Notes: a model not told the origin generated them from the letters alone. A stretch of 6,490 nt of DNA from Clostridiales bacterium (GCA_021200075.1 JAJQGZ010000180.1:1-6490); one strand, 5' to 3'. Positions 1-6,437 are shown, numbered from the stretch's first letter. Made by a program: numbers and translations.

Positions 1-104
1 ATAAACTTTTAGTAAATACAAGGTACTACATCGTCCAAACACATTTCGCATTCAAGCAAATTGCAACAGCAATTTGTAACGAATGCTCCGTGTGCTTCTC
101 CTCT

Positions 105-129
105 CCCACAAAGCCAAAGGCTTTGTGGG
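105..129. repeat. Perfect 11-bp inverted repeat
   Basis: CCCACAAAGCC (105-115) and GGCTTTGTGGG (119-129) are exact reverse complements around AAA. The 3' arm runs straight into GGGGTCCCC (127-135), a second small palindrome. No U-run follows on either strand, so this is not a terminator. Compact GC-rich hairpins of this type are common in dispersed intergenic repeats. Confidence 0.6.
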
Positions 130-227
130 GTCCCCGATTCCTTGTTTGCCGAATTGTTGTAGTAATAAATATCAGTTTCGGGCGATTGCAAATCGGGCGT
201 GGTTATGGTACTTTAACTACACACTGA

Positions 228-262
228 GACTGTCGTTTGCAGAAGCAGACGGCAGTCTTTTT
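228..262 (+). terminator. Intrinsic terminator of a plus-strand transcript
   Basis: A 13-bp stem (228-240 with 245-257, AGAA loop) is followed at once by five T residues (258-262). Two pairs (233-252 and 237-248) are U-G in plus-strand RNA but would be A-C mismatches in minus-strand RNA, and no U-run follows on the minus strand. It therefore ends transcription coming from the left, facing the end of trpB. Confidence 0.75.
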
Positions 263-280
263 ATATCAATATCAATTTAC

Positions 281-318
281 CCGCCTCGGCTTAGTTTACG
301 AAAACAAAACCGAGGCGG
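281..318 (-). terminator. GC-rich hairpin after trpB, probable terminator
   Basis: CCGCCTCGG (281-289) pairs perfectly with CCGAGGCGG (310-318) across a 20-nt loop, and four further A-T pairs follow outside a one-base bulge. It lies 13 nt beyond the trpB stop codon, where the operon should end. On neither strand is it followed by a clean U-run (minus strand: GTAAATTGATATTG), so it may work weakly, in both directions, or as a 3'-end stabiliser. Confidence 0.5.
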
Positions 319-330
319 TAAAATTATAAA

Positions 331-1722
331 TTATTCGTCGGGGTTGCCGGGGAATTTCGGGATTCCGTCGAAGCCTTTTTGCAGGTCGGCATCGGTCGGA
401 ATATAATCTGTCATAGTCTTATTATTAAACTGTTCATAAGCGACCATATCAAAATATCCTGTTCCGGTAAGACCGAATACGATTGTCTTTTCCTCACCGG
501 TCTCCTTGCACTTGAGCGCTTCATCAACAGCGACACGGATTGCGTGGCTCGATTCAGGTGCGGGAAGAATACCCTCAACACGAGCAAACATTTCCGCCGC
601 TTCAAAAACGGCAGTCTGCTCAACCGAAACGGCTTCCATATATCCGTCGTGGTACAGACGGCTCAAAACAGGGCTCATACCGTGATAACGCAAACCGCCT
701 GCGTGGTTAGCCGACGGAATAAAGCCTGAACCGAGGGTATACATTTTTGCGAGAGGACAAACCTTGCCGGTATCGCAGAAATCATAAGCAAACTTACCTC
801 TTGTAAAGCTCGGGCAGGAAGCTGGCTCAACTGCGATAATACGATAATCCGCTTCGCCCCTGAGCTTTTCGCCCATAAAGGGTGAAATCAATCCGCCGAG
901 ATTTGAACCGCCGCCGGCACAGCCGATTATGATATCCGCCTTGATGCCGTATTTATCGAGCGCAGTTTTTGTCTCTACACCGATTACCGACTGGTGCATA
1001 AGCACCTGATTTAATACGGAACCGAGAACATAGCGATAGCCCGGATTGGTCATCTCAGCTTCAACAGCTTCCGAAATTGCACAGCCGAGACTGCCGGTAG
1101 TACCCGGGAACTCCTTGTTCATTTTCCTGCCGACCTCGGTTTCCATAGACGGCGACGGAGTTACCGTTGCGCCGTATGTACGCATTACCTCACGGCGGAA
1201 AGGCTTTTGCTCATAAGATACCTTAACCATATAAACCTTGCAGTCCAATCCGAAATATGCGCAAGCCATTGAAAGCGCAGTACCCCACTGACCTGCTCCT
1301 GTTTCGGTGGTAACGCCTTTAAGCCCCTGCTTCTTTGCATAATATGCCTGAGCGATAGCGGAATTGAGTTTGTGAGAGCCGGAGGTGTTATTACCCTCGA
1401 ATTTGTAATAAATCTTTGCCGGAGTCTGTAACTTTTCCTCTAAGCGATAAGCACGCATAAGAGGCGACGGACGGTACATTTTGTAAAATCCCTGAATCTC
1501 CTCGGGAATCGGAACATACCTGTTCTCGTTATCAAGCTCCTGTTTAATAAGCTCATCGCAAAATACCGGTCGCAAATCCTCGTATCCCATAGGCTCAAGC
1601 GCGCCGGGATTAAGAAGTGGCTCAGGCTTTGTTTTCATATCCGCACGAACACTGTACCAATGTGTAGGTATCTCACTTTCGTCAAGATAAATTTTGTACG
1701 GAATTTTCTTTTCTTCTGCCAT
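331..1722 (-). CDS. trpB: TrpB2-type tryptophan synthase beta chain (stand-alone)
   Basis: A PLP-dependent enzyme expected to join indole with L-serine to make L-tryptophan in the cytoplasm. Seen in the 463-residue product: RPSPL near 84-88, the PLP lysine K118 in the GSHKLNSA motif, ETGAGQWG at 140-147 with the catalytic glutamate E140, the phosphate-binding CAGGGSN at 268-274, HAGGLRYHG at 340-348, EGILPAPESSHA at 383-394 and a glycine-rich LTGTGYFD near 418-425. The N-terminal extension, the HAGGLRYHG segment and the length (classical TrpB1 is about 400 residues) point to the TrpB2 subfamily. The ATG is preceded by AAGGAG six bases upstream. No trpA or other trp gene is in the window. It lies 66 nt after ftsK and is probably the last gene of the operon. 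Some TrpB2 proteins act without TrpA or may accept O-phosphoserine; which applies here cannot be read from the sequence. Confidence 0.95.
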   Translation of the reverse strand: MAEEKKIPYKIYLDESEIPTHWYSVRADMKTKPEPLLNPGALEPMGYEDLRPVFCDELIKQELDNENRYVPIPEEIQGFYKMYRPSPLMRAYRLEEKLQTPAKIYYKFEGNNTSGSHKLNSAIAQAYYAKKQGLKGVTTETGAGQWGTALSMACAYFGLDCKVYMVKVSYEQKPFRREVMRTYGATVTPSPSMETEVGRKMNKEFPGTTGSLGCAISEAVEAEMTNPGYRYVLGSVLNQVLMHQSVIGVETKTALDKYGIKADIIIGCAGGGSNLGGLISPFMGEKLRGEADYRIIAVEPASCPSFTRGKFAYDFCDTGKVCPLAKMYTLGSGFIPSANHAGGLRYHGMSPVLSRLYHDGYMEAVSVEQTAVFEAAEMFARVEGILPAPESSHAIRVAVDEALKCKETGEEKTIVFGLTGTGYFDMVAYEQFNNKTMTDYIPTDADLQKGFDGIPKFPGNPDE

Positions 1723-1752
1723 AACTTTCTCCTTTTAGAAAAATTTATTTAG

Positions 1753-1785
1753 TGAACAGCTTTGAAAATAATCCCAAGCTGTTCA
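1753..1785 (-). repeat. 10-bp inverted repeat between ftsK and trpB
   Basis: TGAACAGCTT (1753-1762) and AAGCTGTTCA (1776-1785) are perfect reverse complements separated by 13 nt, starting four bases after the ftsK stop codon. As minus-strand RNA this is a stable intercistronic hairpin, but the following bases are CACTAAATAAA rather than a U-run, so it is not a standard terminator. It could stabilise the ftsK 3' end, reduce read-through into trpB, or bind a regulator. Confidence 0.6.
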
Positions 1786-1788
1786 AAA

Positions 1789-4302
1789 TTACTGTAAATC
1801 ATCGTCGACGTCGCCAAAATCCTCTTCGACAAATGAATCGGAATCAAAGCTCATCTGCTCCGTGTTCTCCGCAGTGAAATCCGAGCCTAACGAATATGCC
1901 TGCATCTCGAGCCACTGCTGACGGTTAATAAGAATTTCACGAGGCTTTGAACCGTTTGCAGGCCCGATAATCCCTTTATCCTGAAGCTGGTCGATTATCT
2001 TAGCGCCCCTTGCATATCCGACGGAAAGCTTACGCTGGAGGAACGAAGTGGAAGCAGTACCCGATTCAAGCACAATATCAACTGCCTTTGAGAACAGATC
2101 GTCAAGCTGCTCGCCCTGCTCGTCGTCCTCGAACGGAGAGGATTTTTTATCCTGAACGGCTTTCTTTTCAATCTCCTTGGTGACATCTTCGTCATACTGG
2201 CTTTCGCCCTGATTTTTGATGAAATCGCAAAGCTCCTCCACCTCTTCATCTGAGATGAAGCAACCCTGAACCCTTATCGGCTTTGACGAACCGATGGGAG
2301 AATAAAGCATATCTCCATTTCCCAAAAGCTTTTCAGCTCCGCCGGAATCGAGAATAGTTCTCGAATCTATCTGCGACGAAACAGTGAGTGCAATACGGGA
2401 GGAAATATTAGCCTTGATAAGACCGGTGATAACATCAACCGACGGCCTTTGAGTAGCGATAACAAGGTGCATACCAGCGGCTCTTGCCATCTGTGCAAGA
2501 CGGCATATGGAATCCTCTACTTCCTTTGGCGCCGCCATCATAAGGTCTGAAAGCTCGTCGATAAAAATACATATCTTAGGCATCGGTTCCATATCTTCGT
2601 GCTTCTTGACATATTTATTGTATCCGTCAATATCACGAACACCGGTCTGCGAAAACGTCTGGTATCTTTGCAACATTTCGGAAACCGCCCAGCCGAGAGC
2701 ACCTGCGGCTTTCCTCGGGTCTGACACAACGGGGACAAGCAAATGCGGTATGCCGGAATACTTTGAAAATTCAACCTGCTTGGGGTCAATCATAAGGAAT
2801 TTGACCTCATCGGGCTTAGCACGGTAGAGTATGGAAGCTATAATAGAATTCATACACACGGATTTACCGGAACCGGTAGTACCTGCGATAAGCAGGTGGG
2901 GCATTTTTGCAATATCGCAATAAACGCACTTACCCGCTATATCCTTGCCGAGACCTGCGGAAAGCTTGGACTTTTGCTCATTAAATTCGGGTGTGTCAAT
3001 AAGCTCTCTTGCGGAAACGGAATTTTTTATCGTATTGGGTATCTCTATACCGACTGCGGCTTTGCCCGGTATCGGCGCTTCTATACGAACATGGGTAGCC
3101 GCAAGATTAAGTGCAATATCGTCGGAAAGATTTGTTATCTTGGATATACGAATACCTGCCGCCGGTTTCAACTCATACCTTGTAACTGTAGGGCCTCTCG
3201 ATATATCGGTAATGGTTGCGTCAACATTAAAGGAATTAAGCGTTTCGATAAGCCTTTGCGCATTTTCTTTAAGCTCGCCGCTGACATCCTTTGACGAACC
3301 CTTTTTGCCCTCTTTAAGAAGCGTTACCGGAGGAAGAGTATATTTGTCTGTCTGCTGTGTACTCTGCTGAGATAAATCGGGGCTTTGCTTTTTCTCATCA
3401 TCTTGCTTCTGCACCGAGGCATTTTCTACTATTTCATCTATCGACTTTTTCTTTTCGGCGGTTTTGCCTTTCTTGGACATTTCACGCTCAAGCGGATTTC
3501 TCTTGGCCGTTTCGTTTATTTCGTCAATAATATCCTTTAGTACAGATTGAGCTTCCGCTTCTTTAGCGGCTGAGGAAGCTTTTTTCTTCTTTGAAGCAGG
3601 CTTGGCTTCTTCTTCCGAACCCGGCGGCTGAGCGTCGAGCGGAACATCAATATTTGCTTTGTTCATCCTGCGCTGTTCTATTCTCTCGCCCACCTTGTCA
3701 TATGTGACCTTGGCAGGCTTGACAGCGCCGGAAAGAAACTGAAAAACCGTCAAATTAGTTATCAAAAGAAAATCAACTATCATCAAAACAACGCTGATTA
3801 TAATTGCCGGAACCTTGCCGAGAGTGAGCAAAAGCCAACCGAAAACAGCACCGATAAATCCGCCGTTAAAAGAAACTGTAGCATTATTATAGCTGTCGGT
3901 AACAGCCTGCGTAAACTGGGCGCCGGTTTTATTTTTCACAATATGTATAAACGACGCAATTATCAGCGCAAACACAACAGATTCAATAATTTTTGCAACA
4001 AAAATTGAGCTTTGCTCCCTCCTTGCGGAGAAAATCAAAGTTATGACAAGCATAAGAAGCGGAAAAACACAAGCGGCAAAAATACCGAAAATGCCGACAT
4101 AAACGTTGTGCAAAACGCTCCACGCACCGTCGCCCTGAATTACCGCTATGAAAAAGAATATTACCGAAAATGCAAGAATTACTATCTCGTAAATTCTGAT
4201 TTTTTCCGACTCGTCTGTCTTGCTCTTTGAGCGGGAGGAATTACCCTTCATTTTTGACGAAGCCGGAGAAGCGGGTTTTTTTGTACTTTTTTTATTTGCC
4301 AT
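1789..4302 (-). CDS. ftsK: FtsK/SpoIIIE family DNA translocase
   Basis: A septum-anchored hexameric ATPase that pumps double-stranded DNA during division or into the forespore. The 837-residue product starts with a Lys/Ser-rich cytoplasmic tail (1-34), followed by about four or five membrane segments (roughly 36-56, 65-91, 103-121, 148-162 and 164-190). A charged Lys/Glu/Gln linker (about 200-320) precedes the motor. Motor motifs seen: YTLPPVTLL at 321-329, Walker A GTTGSGKS at 474-481 with K480, MIDPKQVEF at 504-512, Walker B ICIFIDEL at 577-584, and TQRPSVDVITGLIKAN at 617-632. Residues about 735-793 form the winged-helix gamma domain that reads oriented DNA motifs (KOPS/SRS). An acidic tail ends the protein. 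The ATG follows AGAGG five bases upstream. Whether it is the vegetative FtsK or the sporulation SpoIIIE cannot be told, but the nearby tepA- and ylzJ-like genes match the spoIIIE locus of Bacillus. It appears intact, with no missing motif. Confidence 0.96.
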   Translation of the reverse strand: MANKKSTKKPASPASSKMKGNSSRSKSKTDESEKIRIYEIVILAFSVIFFFIAVIQGDGAWSVLHNVYVGIFGIFAACVFPLLMLVITLIFSARREQSSIFVAKIIESVVFALIIASFIHIVKNKTGAQFTQAVTDSYNNATVSFNGGFIGAVFGWLLLTLGKVPAIIISVVLMIVDFLLITNLTVFQFLSGAVKPAKVTYDKVGERIEQRRMNKANIDVPLDAQPPGSEEEAKPASKKKKASSAAKEAEAQSVLKDIIDEINETAKRNPLEREMSKKGKTAEKKKSIDEIVENASVQKQDDEKKQSPDLSQQSTQQTDKYTLPPVTLLKEGKKGSSKDVSGELKENAQRLIETLNSFNVDATITDISRGPTVTRYELKPAAGIRISKITNLSDDIALNLAATHVRIEAPIPGKAAVGIEIPNTIKNSVSARELIDTPEFNEQKSKLSAGLGKDIAGKCVYCDIAKMPHLLIAGTTGSGKSVCMNSIIASILYRAKPDEVKFLMIDPKQVEFSKYSGIPHLLVPVVSDPRKAAGALGWAVSEMLQRYQTFSQTGVRDIDGYNKYVKKHEDMEPMPKICIFIDELSDLMMAAPKEVEDSICRLAQMARAAGMHLVIATQRPSVDVITGLIKANISSRIALTVSSQIDSRTILDSGGAEKLLGNGDMLYSPIGSSKPIRVQGCFISDEEVEELCDFIKNQGESQYDEDVTKEIEKKAVQDKKSSPFEDDEQGEQLDDLFSKAVDIVLESGTASTSFLQRKLSVGYARGAKIIDQLQDKGIIGPANGSKPREILINRQQWLEMQAYSLGSDFTAENTEQMSFDSDSFVEEDFGDVDDDLQ

Positions 4303-4389
4303 ATTTACCTCTTTTACCTTTCAAGCCGAATTGGTTTTGAATAATAAATGTAAATAAAATAATCAATTTGATTTATAGTTTGTTTCGCC

Positions 4390-5247
4390 TTATTTTGCGG
4401 CAAGCTCGACTGCGCCGATAACAACCGAAATAACACCGATTGCGATATCATAGTACGCAAAATATTTGAGTGCCTTTTTTCTGACGATAAATATAAAGAG
4501 CTTTATGAAAAAGAACGAAGCCGCCGCCGAAACAATTGCGGCGATTATTGCCGAAACGACGCCGATTTGCGTAACAGCCGTGCATATTTCAACAACACCT
4601 GCAACAAGAAGCACGGGAACCGACATCACCATTGAATACCTGAGCGCATATTTTTCGCTCATACCGAGGATAAGAGCCGCCGCATATATGCCGAAAACGA
4701 ACGAACAGCCTGCAAACGGCAGAGTGAGAAATGCGACAATGCCGATAACGACCGCATGCAAAATACCTGATGAAGAACTGCTTTTTTTGCTTACCGCAAA
4801 GGCGGAAACAATTATCAGCACACCGGTAAGTGCAAGGCATATACCCTCGCCCAAAATATTACCGTTATAAGATGTTGAACGGAAAAGTTCAAATAGACTT
4901 CCACTTTTCCCGGTCGGAATGGCATATAAAATCATAAAGGCAAACGAAAGCAATGTCATAAACATAAACTTGCGCTGTGACGAAGCGTTTTTTATACTGA
5001 GCCTTTTATGAAACAAATCGTTCCAGCTTGCGAAAAAATTTTTAAAAAGCCCCGAAAAGAGCTTGAAAAAAGCAATAAATATACCTACCGCTATACCTAT
5101 ATGTACCACGCCGGTAAGCTGGGAACAGGCGCCGGAATACCTGCCAGCCAAATCGTGAAAAATTGCGGAATGACCGCTTTCAGACACCGGGAATATCCAT
5201 GTGAACGCCTGTGCCAGCGCTTGAAATATTGCTGTTAAAATTGACAT
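4390..5247 (-). CDS. UppP/BacA-family membrane protein with degenerate active site
   Basis: A 285-residue polytopic membrane protein. Its N-terminus (MSILTAIFQA, then FPVSESGH at 19-26) clearly matches undecaprenyl-diphosphatase UppP/BacA, which dephosphorylates the carrier lipid C55-PP outside the membrane. About eight hydrophobic segments are visible (roughly 1-20, 43-66, 94-112, 133-152, 161-177, 183-198, 205-226 and 228-283, the last being two helices). Length is typical (about 265-290). The key residues are altered. In the first motif, E. coli Glu17, Glu21, Ser27 and His30 align with Q13, W17, E23 and H26. In the second, PGxSRSG has become PFAGCSF at 177-183, so the arginine is C181. The flanking family pattern (LILGMSEKYA, then SVPVLL) remains. 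It may therefore be an inactive or repurposed paralogue. The start is supported by the conserved N-terminus and by an AAGG/TAGG ribosome site just upstream. The first 68 nt overlap the preceding small gene. Confidence 0.85.
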   Translation of the reverse strand: MSILTAIFQALAQAFTWIFPVSESGHSAIFHDLAGRYSGACSQLTGVVHIGIAVGIFIAFFKLFSGLFKNFFASWNDLFHKRLSIKNASSQRKFMFMTLLSFAFMILYAIPTGKSGSLFELFRSTSYNGNILGEGICLALTGVLIIVSAFAVSKKSSSSSGILHAVVIGIVAFLTLPFAGCSFVFGIYAAALILGMSEKYALRYSMVMSVPVLLVAGVVEICTAVTQIGVVSAIIAAIVSAAASFFFIKLFIFIVRKKALKYFAYYDIAIGVISVVIGAVELAAK

Positions 5248-5398
5248 TATCCTTACCTACGAACAGAGATGCATTGTCCAAAAAATATCCGTTTCTGATA
5301 TAATCGAACGGATTGCTCGACCTTATGCAGTTGCCTGCCGACGGATACGCCGAGGGAGAATAAAAAACATCGGATTCATTAATCACTGTCCAAAGCAT
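5180..5398 (-). CDS. YlzJ-like small protein
   Basis: A 72-residue product beginning MLWTVINESDVFY. Its start resembles the MILYTIMPEE-type opening of the YlzJ family, and SSNPFDYIRNGYFL at about 29-42 resembles the family's STNPQDYLNPKY segment. I make this match from memory of the family, not from an alignment. YlzJ has no established function. The position supports the call: in B. subtilis ylzJ lies between tepA and spoIIIE. I chose the ATG at 5398 because GAGG (5412-5409) lies 10 nt upstream and the MLWTV start fits the family; an in-frame ATG at 5419 would add seven residues. The start overlaps the tepA-like gene by 20 nt and the last 22 codons overlap the UppP-like gene in another frame. 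The tail (about residues 47-72) is not part of the family pattern I know and may be an extension read into the next gene. No membrane segment or cysteine cluster is seen. Confidence 0.68.
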   Translation of the reverse strand: MLWTVINESDVFYSPSAYPSAGNCIRSSNPFDYIRNGYFLDNASLFVGKDNVNFNSNISSAGTGVHMDIPGV

Positions 5399-6209
5399 TT
5401 CGGCTGCGCCTCTTTTCAATTACGGATTTGACTTTTTCGGCTTCAAGCTCTTTTTTATTCTTCTGATTCTGTTCTCTTTCTTTACTCTTTGCAGATTTTT
5501 TGTTTTCCTCATTCTCAGCTATCGCATTATTGAGAAAATCGAGTGTGTCGCTCAAATCTCCGAGTTCGTCAATCAAGCCGCTTTCAACGGCTCCCTCGCC
5601 GTCAAGAACGGTACCCACATCCATAACAAGCTCGCCCGTTTTCATCATAAGCGAGCGAAAATCATCGCCGCTTATGTTTGAATTATTTGCCACAAAATTA
5701 ATTATACGATCCTGCATTTTTTCAAAATAAGACAGTGCTTGCGGAACGCCCAAAACAAGCCCGTTCATCCTGACCGGGTGAACCGTCATAGTGGCGCTGG
5801 GTACAATGAAGCTGCGTTTACAGCTTACCGCAAGCGGCACACCGATTGAATGACCGCCTCCGAGTACGAGCGAAGCCGTGGGCGTTTTCATAGTGGAGAG
5901 AAGCTCGGCGATCGCAAGCCCCGCTTCAACATCTCCGCCCACCGTATTGAGTACAATCAGCAGACCCTCAATCTCCTTGCTTTCCTCAACCGCTATAAGC
6001 TGCGGAATAACATGCTCATGCTTTGTTGTCTTATTTTGGCTTGGGAGAATATAATGCCCCTCTATCTGCCCGATGACGGTAAGACAATGTATAAACCGAC
6101 CGTCCTTTGACACGGTTATCGAACCGGTTTCATAGCTCGATTCACTTTGAGCCTCGGCTTCCTCTGCCGGCTTTTCTCCCTCATTTTGCGCAAGATTACC
6201 GTTTTGCAT
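5379..6209 (-). CDS. tepA: TepA/ClpP-like serine peptidase
   Basis: A cytoplasmic ClpP-class serine peptidase of the TepA (translocation-enhancing protein) group; the physiological substrate in Clostridia is unknown. In the 276-residue product the fold runs from about 38 to 230. NTVGGDVEAG at 89-98 supplies the oxyanion glycines, GGGHSIG at 117-123 carries the nucleophile S121, and MTVHPVRM at 141-148 carries the catalytic H144. GEGAVESGLIDELG at 204-217 is the usual ClpP C-terminal motif. The aspartate of the classical triad is not at its usual place (a glycine aligns there), with D197 and D203 nearby. A low-complexity acidic N-terminus (10-27) and a charged, helical C-terminal tail (232-270) flank the core. 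The start at 6209 follows AAGGGG with a 7-nt gap. An in-frame ATG at 6341 would add 44 residues unlike the family and lies almost at the predicted transcription start, so I rejected it. It appears to be first in the operon. Confidence 0.9.
   Translation of the reverse strand: MQNGNLAQNEGEKPAEEAEAQSESSYETGSITVSKDGRFIHCLTVIGQIEGHYILPSQNKTTKHEHVIPQLIAVEESKEIEGLLIVLNTVGGDVEAGLAIAELLSTMKTPTASLVLGGGHSIGVPLAVSCKRSFIVPSATMTVHPVRMNGLVLGVPQALSYFEKMQDRIINFVANNSNISGDDFRSLMMKTGELVMDVGTVLDGEGAVESGLIDELGDLSDTLDFLNNAIAENEENKKSAKSKEREQNQKNKKELEAEKVKSVIEKRRSRNALDSD
5409..5412 (-). promoter_or_regulatory. Ribosome binding site of the ylzJ-like gene
   Basis: The minus strand reads AAAAGAGGCG here, with GAGG ending 10 nt before the ATG at 5398. 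It lies inside the 3' end of the tepA-like gene and favours the 5398 start over the in-frame ATG at 5419. Confidence 0.5.
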
Positions 6210-6344
6210 ATGTTCGCCCCTTAAAAATAATTCGGATATAAATAAAATCAACAGCTGATTATAATAAATCGCAATTATATAATCGGCGGTTTCACAATTA
6301 TTTATTCCCGAAAAATCCGCAAAATAAGCATAACGGGGCATATC
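6210..6344 (-). promoter_or_regulatory. AT-rich 5' leader of the tepA-like gene
   Basis: This is the predicted untranslated leader between the inferred transcription start and the ATG. It holds a weak AT-rich inverted repeat (6257-6263 with 6278-6284, seven pairs) and ends in the AAGGGG ribosome site at 6222-6217. I see no recognisable riboswitch or T-box element and no terminator-like hairpin with a U-run. The whole leader is open in the tepA frame, which I take to be chance. Confidence 0.45.
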
Positions 6345-6350
6345 TATTTT

Positions 6351-6379
6351 ATTTTATCATAAATTTATATTTATTTCAA
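6351..6379 (-). promoter_or_regulatory. Sigma-A-type promoter for the tepA-ylzJ-uppP-ftsK operon
   Basis: On the minus strand a -35 box TTGAAA (6379-6374), exactly 17 nt of AT-rich spacer and a -10 box TAAAAT (6356-6351) are seen. A TG one base before the -10 gives an extended -10. The start of transcription would fall near 6344, leaving a leader of about 135 nt before the ATG at 6209. It is the best promoter match in the window and lies at the right place for the first gene. Confidence 0.75.
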
Positions 6380-6384
6380 CTTTA

Positions 6385-6408
6385 TTTAAGCTTAATTTTA
6401 AGCTTAAT
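6385..6408. repeat. Tandem 12-bp palindromic repeat upstream of the promoter
   Basis: Two exact, adjacent copies of TTTAAGCTTAAT (6385-6396 and 6397-6408), each containing the 10-bp palindrome TTAAGCTTAA. Relative to the predicted start near 6344, their centres lie near -46 and -58, just upstream of the -35 box. This suits an AT-rich UP element or a pair of operator sites; it could also be chance in AT-rich DNA. Confidence 0.6.
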
Positions 6409-6437
6409 TTCAACAATACATAACCTAAATGTTCGGA

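Larger units (their letters stand above)
48..262 (+). ncRNA. Candidate structured plus-strand RNA or 3'UTR ending at the terminator
   Basis: This gene-free stretch is rich in hairpins. They are 48-53 with 81-86 stacked on 56-64 with 69-77 (AACA loop), a perfect 11-bp stem 105-115 with 119-129 (AAA loop), a small 183-187 with 191-195, a 7-bp stem 199-205 with 214-220, and then the 228-262 terminator. G-U pairs at 56-77, 104-130, 201-218, 233-252 and 237-248 all favour the plus strand. I do not recognise an RNA family; it does not look like SRP RNA, 6S RNA or a tRNA. No promoter can be assigned, so the 5' end given here is only the first stem. It may instead be a 3'UTR or a dispersed repeat. 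Confidence 0.35.

Noticed and set aside
9..191. Minus-strand 60-codon reading frame with a Cys-rich end
   Set aside because: It starts with TTG, has no ribosome site upstream, runs through two perfect hairpins and resembles no family I know. More likely chance reading through structured DNA.
83..406. Plus-strand 107-codon reading frame
   Set aside because: It crosses the plus-strand intrinsic terminator and the GC-rich hairpin and ends antisense to the trpB 3' end; its composition is not protein-like.
1723..1788. Trp attenuator, TRAP site or T-box ahead of trpB
   Set aside because: The gap is only 66 nt, has no leader peptide with tandem Trp codons, no T-box sequence and no terminator/antiterminator pair; only the single inverted repeat is present.
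2507..3370. Long plus-strand and alternate-frame reading frames inside ftsK, uppP and trpB
   Set aside because: They are antisense or out of frame to strongly conserved genes and show no family motifs or ribosome sites.
4303..4389. Separate promoter for ftsK in the AT-rich gap after the UppP-like gene
   Set aside because: TTGATT and TATTAT occur but only 14 nt apart, and other pairings are poor. A weak imperfect inverted repeat (4320-4341) has a very short stem. Nothing convincing.
6210..6341. N-terminal extension of the tepA-like protein from an ATG at 6341
   Set aside because: The ATG lies about 3 nt after the predicted transcription start with no ribosome site, the added 44 residues do not fit the family, and the ATG at 6209 has AAGGGG at good spacing.
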